64,000 nt of DNA from Stutzerimonas stutzeri (GTDB lineage: Bacteria; Pseudomonadota; Gammaproteobacteria; Pseudomonadales; Pseudomonadaceae): the NCBI RefSeq assembly GCF_013522825.1, contig NZ_JAAMQZ010000014.1:1-64000 (forward strand), in the 5' to 3' direction. Each line of letters opens with the position of its first letter. The first letter of the stretch is position 1. The translations under genes were made by a program, and so were the position numbers. The notes under the pieces were generated by a model that did no database searches, was not told the DNA's origin, and saw nothing but the letters and a program-made list of their open reading frames with translations. This document shows positions 24,289 through 33,108 of the stretch, piece after piece.

Positions 24289-25833
24289 ATGACCCTGACG
24301 CTTCTGCAGAATGCTGCCCTTCTCCTTGCGCTGTGCTGGCTGCTCGGCTTTACCCTGCATCACAGGGCCAACAGACATCCCACGGCTACCAATACCCTAA
24401 CTGGCCTCTGGTTCGGTGGCGTCTGCGTGGTCGGCATGATGGTGCCCTTCACGCTGCAGCCGGGCGTCATCTATGACAGCCGCGCGGCGGTGTTGAGCAT
24501 GGCCAGTCTCTTTGGCGGGCCGCTGACGGCAGCGATCGCCGCCGTCATGGCCGGAGGCTACCGGCTGTGGCTGGGTGGAGCGGGAAGCTACATCGGCCTG
24601 TTCAATATCGCCATGCCGGTACTGTTGGGTCTTGGCTTTCGTCTTGGCCACAAGCGCGGCCTGTGGAAGATCGGCTTCTGGCCATTGCTGGGCCTGGGAC
24701 TCATTCTGCATGCCTCCGCGCTGATCTCCATGCTCGCATTGCCTTCGGTGGCCTCCCTGAGCATCGGGGAGCTGGCCCTGCCAACGCTGCTGATCATGCC
24801 GCTGGCGACAGTGATGGTCGGCCTGCTGCTCGATGACCTCTCGCGCCACCACCGCGCCGAGCAGGCCCTGCTGGCCAGCGAAGCGCGCCTGAGTGCGATC
24901 ACCCGTGCCATTCCGGACCTGCTGCTGGTCATCGATGAAGACGGTCAGTATATGGAAATCGTCTCGTCCGACAGCAGCCCGCCATTTGCCGGCTGCCAGG
25001 CGCTGACGGGCCAGAGCATGCATCAGGCGTTGCGCCAGGAGGATACGGAGCGCTTCATGAGCCTCATCGAGCAGGCGCTGACCAGCAATACGCCGCTGAC
25101 ACTGGAATTCCCCTACCAGACCGAGGAAGGCCTGAAATTCTACGATGTTCACGCACAACGCCTCGAAACACCGCCCGACGGCAAGCGCGCGGTGGTTGCC
25201 ATCCTGCGCGACATCACCGAGCGCAAGACGGCAGAAGAACGCATTCATCACCTGGCCTTCTACGACCTGCTGACCGGCCTGCCCAACCGGCGCCTGCTGC
25301 TCGACCGCCTGCAGCAGGCGCTGACGAGCAGCGCGCGCAGAGGCTGCCACGGCGCCCTGATGTTCATCGATCTGGACAATTTCAAGAACATCAACGATGC
25401 CTACGGCCACCCGGTCGGCGACCTCTTTCTGCAACAGGCCGCCCAGCGCCTGCGCACCGGCGTGCGTGGTAGCGACACCGTGGCGCGCCTGGGCGGTGAC
25501 GAGTTCGTGGTGATGCTCGAAGAACTCGACAGCCAGCCCGAAAGAGCCGCCGAACAGGCCCGGCAGATCGGCGACAAGCTGCTGGCGACCCTGGCCACGC
25601 CCTACCCCCTGGAGGGGGAAATGCTCCACAGCAGCGGCAGCATCGGCATTGCGCTGTTCTGCGGTGTGGGCGTCAGCCCCGACGAGCTGATGAAGCGCGC
25701 CGACCTGTCGATGTACGAAGCCAAGAACAACGGCAAGAATGCGCTGCGCTTCTATGACGCCTCCATGCAGGACAACATGCAGCAGCGGCTGGAACTGGAA
25801 GACGAGCAACAGCAATCAGAGGTCTGCTCGTAG
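24289..25833 (+). CDS. Membrane diguanylate cyclase: 5TM sensor, PAS, GGDEF
   Basis: The protein has 514 residues. Five or six hydrophobic helices in residues 1-185 resemble the 5TM-5TMR_LYT sensor domain (AVLSMASLFGGPLTAAIAAV). A PAS domain (about 197-320) and a GGDEF domain (about 325-490) follow. The active site GGDEF in RLGGDEFVVML and an upstream DLDNFK metal site are intact, so cyclic-di-GMP synthesis is expected. The protein ends just after the GGDEF domain in MQQRLELEDEQQQSEVCS, where GGDEF-EAL proteins have the linker to EAL; an EAL domain may have been lost. The stop TAG is the first part of a family B repeat. The GTG at 24286 is an alternative start. Confidence 0.9.
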   Translation: MTLTLLQNAALLLALCWLLGFTLHHRANRHPTATNTLTGLWFGGVCVVGMMVPFTLQPGVIYDSRAAVLSMASLFGGPLTAAIAAVMAGGYRLWLGGAGSYIGLFNIAMPVLLGLGFRLGHKRGLWKIGFWPLLGLGLILHASALISMLALPSVASLSIGELALPTLLIMPLATVMVGLLLDDLSRHHRAEQALLASEARLSAITRAIPDLLLVIDEDGQYMEIVSSDSSPPFAGCQALTGQSMHQALRQEDTERFMSLIEQALTSNTPLTLEFPYQTEEGLKFYDVHAQRLETPPDGKRAVVAILRDITERKTAEERIHHLAFYDLLTGLPNRRLLLDRLQQALTSSARRGCHGALMFIDLDNFKNINDAYGHPVGDLFLQQAAQRLRTGVRGSDTVARLGGDEFVVMLEELDSQPERAAEQARQIGDKLLATLATPYPLEGEMLHSSGSIGIALFCGVGVSPDELMKRADLSMYEAKNNGKNALRFYDASMQDNMQQRLELEDEQQQSEVCS

Positions 25834-26125
25834 GCCGGACGTTGTTCGGTCCTTGGATGGGCCTTGTTGAAGCCCGAGCATAAGGCCGAACTTGTTCGCC
25901 CTTGGCCGAATAAATTCGGCCCTACGGTAAGCGCGAACGTAGGGCCGAACTTGTTCGGCCTTGGATGAATGCATTCGACCCTACGGAATGAGCGGTCCGT
26001 AGCCTGGATTAGCCGAAGGCGTAATCCGGGGTTCCGCAGCAAGCCGACAATATAGGGTGGAGACACCCCTCGGCGAACGACCTTGCTCCCGCTCGCCAGG
26101 TCGGTGGAGCGTACCCCGACCTACA
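25829..26125. repeat. Mixed cluster of family A and B intergenic repeats
   Basis: Units include GTAGGCCGGACGTTGTTCGG at 25829, AAGGCCGAACTTGTTCGC and AATAAATTCGGCCCTACG at 25880-25925, GTAGGGCCGAACTTGTTCGG at about 25940, a GGATTAGCCGAAGGCGTAAT unit at about 26005, and CCCCGACCTAC ending at 26124. The first unit supplies the stop of the GGDEF gene and the last the stop of hemH. The 287-bp spacer holds nothing else. Confidence 0.85.
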
Positions 26126-27146
26126 GCGCCCGCGGCGCCCGGCGGCACAGTGTCACCAGCGCCTGTACCCAGCTTTCATGAGTATTCAGGCAGGGAACCA
26201 GTTGCAGCTCCTCACCACCGGCAGCCACGAATTGCTCGCGGCCACGGTCGCCGATTTCCTCCAGTGTCTCGATGCAGTCGGCGACGAAGGCCGGGCACAT
26301 CACCAGCAGCTTCTTCACACCCTGCGCCGCCAGCTCATCCAGACGGGCTTCGGTATAGGGCTCGATCCACTTGGCGCGCCCCAGACGGGACTGGAAGCTC
26401 ACGGACCACTGGTCCGGGCGCAATCCGGCACGTTTCGCGAAGGCAGCACCACTCTGCAGGCACTGGGCACGGTAGCAACTGGCAAGCACCGCACCTTCGG
26501 CACGCTGGCAGCAATCATCGCTTTTCAGGCAATGCGCGCCGCTCGGATCGGTCTTGTGCAAATGACGCTCGGGCAGGCCGTGGAAGCTCAGCAGCAGGTG
26601 ATCGAAATCCTGCTCCAGATAAGGTCTGATGCTATCGACCAGGGCGTCGAGGTATTCCGGCTGATCGTAGAAGGGCTGCAGGATCGAGAGTTCGATATCG
26701 AGCCCCCTGTCACGAATGACCCGCCGTGCCTCTTCGACAGCGGTTTTCGTGGTGCTGTCGGCAAACTGCGGATACAGCGGCGCAAAGGTCACCTGACGAA
26801 TGCCCTGCCCCGCCAGTTTGACCAGCGCACGCTCGATGGACGGCTCGCCATAACGCATCGCCAACTCCACCGGGCCTTCCTTCCAGTACGGACGCACTGC
26901 TTCGCTCAGGCGCTGGCTGAGCACCACCAGCGGCGATCCCTCCGGCCACCAGATCGAGGCATAGGCGTGGGCCGACTGTTGCGGACGCCTGACGAGAATC
27001 AGCGACACCAGCAGACGACGCAGCGGCCACGGCAGATCGACGACATAGGGGTCCATCAGAAACTGGTTGAGATAACGCCGTACATCGGCCACCTCGGTGG
27101 ACGCTGGCGAACCCAGATTGACCAGTAACAACGCCTGCTCTGTCAT
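26121..27146 (-). CDS. hemH: Ferrochelatase
   Basis: This is the last enzyme of haem synthesis, inserting Fe(II) into protoporphyrin IX. The protein has 341 residues, the usual length. The start [11 protein letters not shown], the catalytic H189 in [12 protein letters not shown] and the acidic E293 in [12 protein letters not shown] are all present. A cysteine-rich stretch ([18 protein letters not shown]) lies between them. The C-terminal stop TAG lies in a family A repeat. Haem supply fits neighbouring haem users, but the gene appears to be transcribed alone. Confidence 0.96.
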   Translation of the reverse strand: MTEQALLLVNLGSPASTEVADVRRYLNQFLMDPYVVDLPWPLRRLLVSLILVRRPQQSAHAYASIWWPEGSPLVVLSQRLSEAVRPYWKEGPVELAMRYGEPSIERALVKLAGQGIRQVTFAPLYPQFADSTTKTAVEEARRVIRDRGLDIELSILQPFYDQPEYLDALVDSIRPYLEQDFDHLLLSFHGLPERHLHKTDPSGAHCLKSDDCCQRAEGAVLASCYRAQCLQSGAAFAKRAGLRPDQWSVSFQSRLGRAKWIEPYTEARLDELAAQGVKKLLVMCPAFVADCIETLEEIGDRGREQFVAAGGEELQLVPCLNTHESWVQALVTLCRRAPRAL

Positions 27147-27372
27147 GCGTATTTCTCTGCCTTGTGTTGGGAGGATCGTGCCACGCCCACCGGAGTGGCC
27201 GGGCGGCGGCGCTATACTGCCCGAGCCGGGCGCCTGGATGCTACCCGACAGATCGAATCCGCAGGCGCTGGAATGGTTTGGACTGTCGCGGCTGTTTCAG
27301 GCAGGAGCAGGAGTGATACCAGGGGAGGATCGGAGCATTGCCAGCGGCCTTCCGTCGCCGCTGGCAAGAGCG

Positions 27373-27591
27373 CTACCCGCGCTTGTCAGAAGGGATCATC
27401 GCGTGGCGCCTGATCAGCGTATCGGCCACCAGCAACGCCAGCAGCGGCAGCACACCGACCTTCAGCGCCAACGGCCAGGACACGACAAAGCCAATCAACA
27501 CTGCCCCCGCCACCACGATGGCGGCAAGGCAATGTGCACAAAAGCGCCACAGTTCCATTGCAACGACCCGAGTATTCCGGTTGTTGAGCAT
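27373..27591 (-). CDS. Small two-helix membrane protein, unknown
   Basis: The protein has 72 residues with hydrophobic segments at about 20-40 and 43-60 and a positively charged tail (RRHAMIPSDKRG). The ribosome site AGAGGGG lies 7 bp before ATG 27591. It is divergent from putA and separate from hemH by 226 bp. I do not recognise the family. Confidence 0.65.
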   Translation of the reverse strand: MLNNRNTRVVAMELWRFCAHCLAAIVVAGAVLIGFVVSWPLALKVGVLPLLALLVADTLIRRHAMIPSDKRG

Positions 27592-27765
27592 GGCGAGCCC
27601 CTCTTGTTGTTATCAGCCTCGTACAAGGTCAGCGTAGTCACCGTGTACATATGCGCAAACACATTTTCATTTCATTAATGTGTCTGGCACGGTGTTTACA
27701 GGCGATCCGAATGTTTCGCCCAAGAAGGTCTAAGCTCTGTCAGAGAACCACAGAGGGCAGCCGCC
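27592..27765. promoter_or_regulatory. Divergent region before putA
   Basis: This AT-richer spacer (27600-27720) includes TGTGTCTGGCACGGTGTTTACA. It is the expected place for PutA self-repression (the RHH domain binds put control DNA) and for the promoter. No specific operator was identified. Confidence 0.4.
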
Positions 27766-30700
27766 ATGACCACCCCCACGCTCGGCATCAGGCTCGATGA
27801 CGCGACCCGCGAGCGACTCGCCGCAGCCGCACACCGGCTCGATCGCACACCGCAGTGGCTGGTCCGGCAGGCCATCTTCGACTTCCTCGAACAACTCGAT
27901 AGCACAGGCCAGATAGGCGAGAGCAGCCGCGCGGGCACTATCGAGCAGGAAGCGGACCTGAACATCGAGCCGGCCAGCCTGCCATTTCTCGAATTCGCCG
28001 AATCCATCCTGCCGCAGTCGGTGCTGCGTTCTGCCATCACCGCCGCCTACCGCCGCCCCGAATCTGAAGCCGTGCCGATACTGCTGGAGCAGGCGCGGCT
28101 TGCGCCGGACAAGGCCACCGCAGCGCACGAGCTTGCCATGCGCATCGCCGGCAAGCTGCGCAACCGAAAAAACGCCGGCGGTCGCCAGGGGCTGGTACAG
28201 GGGTTGCTGCAGGAATTTTCGCTGTCCTCTCAGGAAGGCGTGGCGCTGATGTGCCTGGCCGAAGCCCTGCTGCGGGTGCCGGACAAGGGCACGCGCGATG
28301 CACTGATCCGCGACAAGATCAGCACCGGCAACTGGCAGCCGCACCTGGGCAACAGCCAGTCGGTATTCGTCAATGCGGCGACCTGGGGGCTGATGCTGAC
28401 CGGCCGGCTGGTGGCCACCCACAACGAGACGGGCCTCACCTCTTCGCTCAACCGGCTGATCGGCAAAGGCGGCGAGCCGCTGATCCGCAAGGGCGTGGAT
28501 ATGGCGATGCGGCTGATGGGCGAGCAGTTCGTCACCGGCGAGACCATCGGCGAGGCGCTGGCCAATGCCCAGACCATGGAAGCCAGGGGCTTTCGCTATT
28601 CCTACGACATGCTTGGCGAAGCCGCGCTGACCGCCGGGGATGCGCGCCGCTATCTCGCCGCCTACGAGCAGGCGATCCACGCCATCGGCAAGGCCTCGCA
28701 CGGGCGCGGCATTTATGAAGGGCCGGGCATCTCGATCAAGCTCTCGGCCCTGCACCCGCGCTACAGCCGAGCGCAATACGAGCGGGTGATGGACGAGCTT
28801 TACCCGACATTGCTGTCACTGACGCAACTGGCCCGGCAGTACGACATCGGCATCAATATCGACGCCGAGGAAGCCGATCGCCTCGAACTGTCGCTGGACC
28901 TGCTCGAACGCCTGTGCTTCGAGCCTTCGCTAGCGGACTGGAACGGCATCGGTTTCGTCATCCAGGCCTACCAGAAGCGCTGCCCGCATGTGGTCGACTA
29001 CCTGATCGACCTGGCCAGGCGCAGCCGGCACCGGCTGATGATCCGGCTGGTCAAGGGCGCCTACTGGGACAGCGAAATCAAGCTGGCGCAGGTCAACGGG
29101 CTGGAGGGGTATCCGGTCTACACCCGCAAGGCCTATACCGATGTGTCCTTTCTCGCCTGCGCACGCAAACTGCTGGCCGCGCCAGAGGCGATCTACCCGC
29201 AGTTCGCCACGCACAACGCCCACACCCTGGCGGCGGTCTACCAGCTCGCCGGGCCGAACTACTATGCCGGTCAGTATGAATTCCAGTGCCTGCACGGCAT
29301 GGGCGAACCCCTCTACGAGCAGGTGGTGGGCAAGGGCGATGGCCGTCTCGATCGCCCTTGCCGCATCTACGCGCCGGTGGGCAGCCATGAAACCCTGCTG
29401 GCCTACCTGGTGCGCCGGTTGCTGGAAAACGGCGCCAACACCTCATTCGTCAACCGCATCGCCGACACGAGCATCGCGCTGGAGGAACTGGTGGCCGACC
29501 CGGTGCGCACGGTCGAACAGTTGCTGGCAGAAGAAGGCACGCTCGGCCTGCCGCATCCGCGCATTCCACTGCCGCGCAATCTCTACGGGGATGCACGGCT
29601 CAACTCCTGCGGCATCGACCTGTCCAGCGAACAGCGCCTGGCTTCACTGTCCTCCGCCCTGCTCGCCAGCGCGCATCGGCTTTACAGCGCAGCACCCCTG
29701 CTGGGTTGCGCGACCGCCACGACAGCGGTCGCCGAACCACTGCTCAACCCGGCCAACCACCGTGACCCGGTGGGCCTGGTGCAGGAAGCAACCGAGGAAG
29801 ACGTGGACAACGCCCTGCGCTGCGCCCAGGAAACCGCGGCAAGCTGGCAGGCAACCCCGCCAACCGAACGCGCCGCCGCACTGGAACGGGCCGCTGAGCT
29901 GATGGAAAGCCGTATGCAGGAACTGCTCGGCGTGCTGGTTCGCGAAGCCGGGAAATCCTTCGTCAACGCCATCGCCGAAGTGCGCGAAGCGGTGGACTTC
30001 CTGCGCTTCTATGGCGCCGAGGTACGCAGCAATTTCGACAACGAAACGCACCTGCCGCTCGGGCCTGTGGTGTGCATCAGCCCCTGGAATTTCCCGCTGG
30101 CGATATTCACCGGCCAGGTCTGCGCCGCCCTTGGCGCGGGCAATACGGTATTGGCCAAGCCTGCCGAGCAGACCCCGCTGATCGCCACGCTGGGCGTGCA
30201 GATCCTCCATGAAGCCGGGATTCCCAGAGGGGCGCTGCAGCTGTTGCCAGGCCGTGGCGAAACCGTCGGCGCACGGCTGGTGGCGGATGAGCGGGTACGC
30301 GGCGTGATGTTCACCGGCTCCACCGCCGTCGCCTCGATCCTGCAACGCAGTATCGCCGGACGCCTGGACGCCCGTGGCCGGAGCATTCCGCTGATCGCCG
30401 AAACCGGCGGACAGAACGCGATGATCGTCGACTCCTCGGCGCTGGCCGAACAGGTGGTCATGGACGTCATGGCCTCGGCCTTCGACAGCGCCGGGCAGCG
30501 CTGCTCGGCGCTGCGCGTACTCTACCTGCAGGAAGAGGTGGCCGAGCGCATCATCGCCATGCTCAAGGGCGCCATGGCCGAAGCGCGCATGGGCAACCCG
30601 CAGCGGCTGTCGGTGGATGTCGGCCCGGTGATCGATAGCGAAGCCCGCGACGCTATCGAAAAGCATCTGCAGGCCATGCGCGACAAGGGCCGGACGGTTC

Positions 30701-31713
30701 AGCAGATGGCCCGTGTCGATGCAGACGAGTGTGCCCACGGCACCTTCGTGATGCCAACGCTGATCGAACTGGAACGCCTCGATGAGTTGCAGCAGGAAGT
30801 GTTCGGCCCGGTGCTGCACGTGCTGCGCTACCGGCGCGCCGAGCTGGATGCCCTGCTCGACCAGATCAATGCCGCCGGCTACGGCCTGACCTTGGGAGTG
30901 CATACCCGCATCGACGAGACGATTGCCAGGGTCGTCGAGCGCGCCAGGGTCGGCAATCTCTACGTCAACCGCAACATCGTCGGCGCGGTGGTCGGCGTAC
31001 AGCCTTTCGGCGGCGAGGGCCTGTCCGGCACCGGACCCAAGGCGGGCGGTCCGCTGTATCTGTATCGGCTGCTCTCGGTCAGGCCCGATGACGCGCTGCG
31101 CCGGGCGTTGGACTTCGGCGGCACGCAGACGGCGCCGGAGATCCACCGAGACGAAGAACAGGAAAGCGCCGCCCGGCTGTTCAAACAGTGGGCGCAGGAC
31201 AACGGTATGCATGAACTGGCCGAACTCTGCGAGGGCTATCGCGAACAATCCCAGAGCGGCAGCACCCGGCTGCTCAACGGCCCCACCGGCGAACGCAACA
31301 GCTACAGCCTGCTGCCGCGTGAATATGTGCTGTGCCTGGCCGAAACCGGGCAGGACCTGCTGACCCAACTGGCAGCCGTGCTGGCCATCGGCAGTCAGGC
31401 GGTGCTGCCGGACACTCCGCCCGTTCGCAGCCTGATCGAGCGACTGCCGCAGGAAGTCCAAGCGCGCATCCGGCTCGTCGCCGACTGGAGCCGCGATGAG
31501 GTGCGTTTCGATAGCGTGCTGCACCATGGCGATGCCGACCAGCTACGCGACCTCAGCCAACAGCTGTCAACGCGCAGCGGGCCTATCGTCGGCGTGCAGG
31601 GGCTGGCCCCTGGCGAAACCGATATCCCGCTGGAACGCCTGCTGATCGAGCGCGCCCTGAGCATCAACACCGCCGCAGCGGGCGGCAATGCCAGCCTGAT
31701 GACACTGGGCTGA
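27766..31713 (+). CDS. putA: Trifunctional PutA: regulator, proline dehydrogenase, P5C dehydrogenase
   Basis: The protein has 1315 residues, the length of trifunctional PutA. The ribbon-helix-helix DNA-binding domain is at 1-47 (TLGIRLDDATRERLAAAA), followed by the FAD proline dehydrogenase barrel (about 180-480, with GIYEGPGISIKLSALHPRY and LMIRLVKGAYWD) and the aldehyde dehydrogenase domain (about 560-1030, nucleophile C913 in SAGQRCSALR and LIAETGGQNAM). A C-terminal domain runs to about 1300. The enzyme oxidises proline to glutamate in two steps at the membrane and represses its own gene without proline. No putP lies beside it. Confidence 0.97.
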   Translation: MTTPTLGIRLDDATRERLAAAAHRLDRTPQWLVRQAIFDFLEQLDSTGQIGESSRAGTIEQEADLNIEPASLPFLEFAESILPQSVLRSAITAAYRRPESEAVPILLEQARLAPDKATAAHELAMRIAGKLRNRKNAGGRQGLVQGLLQEFSLSSQEGVALMCLAEALLRVPDKGTRDALIRDKISTGNWQPHLGNSQSVFVNAATWGLMLTGRLVATHNETGLTSSLNRLIGKGGEPLIRKGVDMAMRLMGEQFVTGETIGEALANAQTMEARGFRYSYDMLGEAALTAGDARRYLAAYEQAIHAIGKASHGRGIYEGPGISIKLSALHPRYSRAQYERVMDELYPTLLSLTQLARQYDIGINIDAEEADRLELSLDLLERLCFEPSLADWNGIGFVIQAYQKRCPHVVDYLIDLARRSRHRLMIRLVKGAYWDSEIKLAQVNGLEGYPVYTRKAYTDVSFLACARKLLAAPEAIYPQFATHNAHTLAAVYQLAGPNYYAGQYEFQCLHGMGEPLYEQVVGKGDGRLDRPCRIYAPVGSHETLLAYLVRRLLENGANTSFVNRIADTSIALEELVADPVRTVEQLLAEEGTLGLPHPRIPLPRNLYGDARLNSCGIDLSSEQRLASLSSALLASAHRLYSAAPLLGCATATTAVAEPLLNPANHRDPVGLVQEATEEDVDNALRCAQETAASWQATPPTERAAALERAAELMESRMQELLGVLVREAGKSFVNAIAEVREAVDFLRFYGAEVRSNFDNETHLPLGPVVCISPWNFPLAIFTGQVCAALGAGNTVLAKPAEQTPLIATLGVQILHEAGIPRGALQLLPGRGETVGARLVADERVRGVMFTGSTAVASILQRSIAGRLDARGRSIPLIAETGGQNAMIVDSSALAEQVVMDVMASAFDSAGQRCSALRVLYLQEEVAERIIAMLKGAMAEARMGNPQRLSVDVGPVIDSEARDAIEKHLQAMRDKGRTVQQMARVDADECAHGTFVMPTLIELERLDELQQEVFGPVLHVLRYRRAELDALLDQINAAGYGLTLGVHTRIDETIARVVERARVGNLYVNRNIVGAVVGVQPFGGEGLSGTGPKAGGPLYLYRLLSVRPDDALRRALDFGGTQTAPEIHRDEEQESAARLFKQWAQDNGMHELAELCEGYREQSQSGSTRLLNGPTGERNSYSLLPREYVLCLAETGQDLLTQLAAVLAIGSQAVLPDTPPVRSLIERLPQEVQARIRLVADWSRDEVRFDSVLHHGDADQLRDLSQQLSTRSGPIVGVQGLAPGETDIPLERLLIERALSINTAAAGGNASLMTLG

Positions 31714-31750
31714 TGTCACGTCGCATCTGTTCAACAGACAATTCACCACC

Positions 31751-31769
31751 AATGATAATGATTTGTATT
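31751..31769 (+). promoter_or_regulatory. Fur box upstream of the iron-uptake operon
   Basis: AATGATAATGATTTGTATT matches the GATAATGAT core of the 19-bp Fur consensus. It lies 61 bp before the MFS gene in an AT-rich stretch that also gives good -10-like sequences (TATAGCAT). Iron repression of the downstream operon is expected. Confidence 0.75.
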
Positions 31770-31829
31770 TGATATAGCATTAGCAATCAATTAGGATGCT
31801 GCCCGCCTCTCTACCGAGCGTGCCGCCCT

Positions 31830-33047
31830 ATGAACGTTGCTGAACAGTCAAGAATCGCTGTCCACTTGGCGATGCTGGTCAACATGCTGTCATTGGGGTC
31901 GCTGATGATGGTCATGCCGCTGGGACCGGACCTCGTTCGCCACCTCGGCATGGAAGCCAGCCATGTGGGTTACATCAGCGGCGGCGCGACCATCGCCGCC
32001 GCCTTGAGTGCGGTTGTAGCCGCACCCTGGCTGGATCGCTTCGACCGCAAGCGCGCGCTGGTTACCCTGCTGGCGCTTCGCTTCGTCCTTCTGCTCTGTT
32101 GCGCGCTGGCCACCCACGCCAATCAGCTCATCGCCCTGTTCATTCTGTCGGGCTTGCTGGCAGGCCCGATGGGCGCGGTGCTGATGGCCGCCATGCTGGA
32201 CATGATTCCGCCTGCGCAGCGCGGCAGGCAGCTTGCCTACGTCGGCATGGGCTTTTCGCTGGCGGCCATCCTGATCATTCCCCTGTCGCTGGAAAGCGCG
32301 GCCCGCTGGGGCTGGACATCGCCATTCCTGATTCTGGGTGGCGCCGGACTGCTGCTGGCATTGCTGTGCCAGTTGCTTCTGCCCTCGCCGCCTGCTGCCA
32401 AGCGGCCACGCGGCTCGATCCTGCCGCTGCTTTCCTCGCGTTTGTGCCTGGCAGCCCTGGCCATCACCGCGCTGCAGATGTTCGGCCATTTCCTGCTGGT
32501 GCCGCATTTCGCCAACTACTTCCAGTTCAATCTGGACTTCCCGCGCAGCAGCCTGGGCCTGCTCTATTTCCTCGGCGGTCTTGCCAGCCTCGCGGCGATG
32601 CGCCTCGGTGGCGGCTGGATCGATCGCGGTGGCGCGGTGACGGTCGTGCTGGTCAGCAGCGGCGGCCTCGCCCTGGTCACCGCGCTGGGTTTCGCAATGT
32701 CGCCGGGCGTCTCGCTCTACATCATCTTCACGGCGTTCATGGCGCTGAGCGCCGTGCGCAGCAACAGCACCATGACCATCGCAGCCGGCATTCCGCAACC
32801 GCATCAGCGCGCGGCCTTCATGGCGTTCCAGGGCACGGTTTCGAATGTCGCCGCCGGGATCGGCAGCCTCTGCTCCGCGCTCTACCTGACGTCCGGCGCG
32901 CAGCATCAGTTGATCGGCTTCGAGCACCTGGCCGGCTTCTACGCGCTCGTCGGGCTGGTGGCTGGTCTGGGCGTCCTCTACCTGCTGCATGGCCTGCGCC
33001 AGCGCGATGCCAGCCACCAGGAGATGACAGAACAACAGGCGGGATGA
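31830..33047 (+). CDS. MFS transporter at the head of a siderophore-uptake operon
   Basis: The protein has 405 residues and about 12 transmembrane helices. The MFS motif A-like sequence WLDRFDRKRALV lies between helices 2 and 3 (about residues 69-80). Preceded by a Fur box and followed after 61 bp by a siderophore receptor gene, it is likely a siderophore exporter or an inner-membrane importer of a ferric chelate; substrate unknown. Operon membership rests on strand and spacing. Confidence 0.82.
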   Translation: MNVAEQSRIAVHLAMLVNMLSLGSLMMVMPLGPDLVRHLGMEASHVGYISGGATIAAALSAVVAAPWLDRFDRKRALVTLLALRFVLLLCCALATHANQLIALFILSGLLAGPMGAVLMAAMLDMIPPAQRGRQLAYVGMGFSLAAILIIPLSLESAARWGWTSPFLILGGAGLLLALLCQLLLPSPPAAKRPRGSILPLLSSRLCLAALAITALQMFGHFLLVPHFANYFQFNLDFPRSSLGLLYFLGGLASLAAMRLGGGWIDRGGAVTVVLVSSGGLALVTALGFAMSPGVSLYIIFTAFMALSAVRSNSTMTIAAGIPQPHQRAAFMAFQGTVSNVAAGIGSLCSALYLTSGAQHQLIGFEHLAGFYALVGLVAGLGVLYLLHGLRQRDASHQEMTEQQAG

Positions 33048-33108
33048 ACCTGCCGGGGATTCGTGATCAGTCCGTTTCAAACAACATCAAGCAGCAACGG
33101 AGCATGCT

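Noticed and set aside
29644..31527. 627-codon open frame opposite putA
   Set aside because: Antisense shadow of a well-supported gene; low-complexity composition and no ribosome site.
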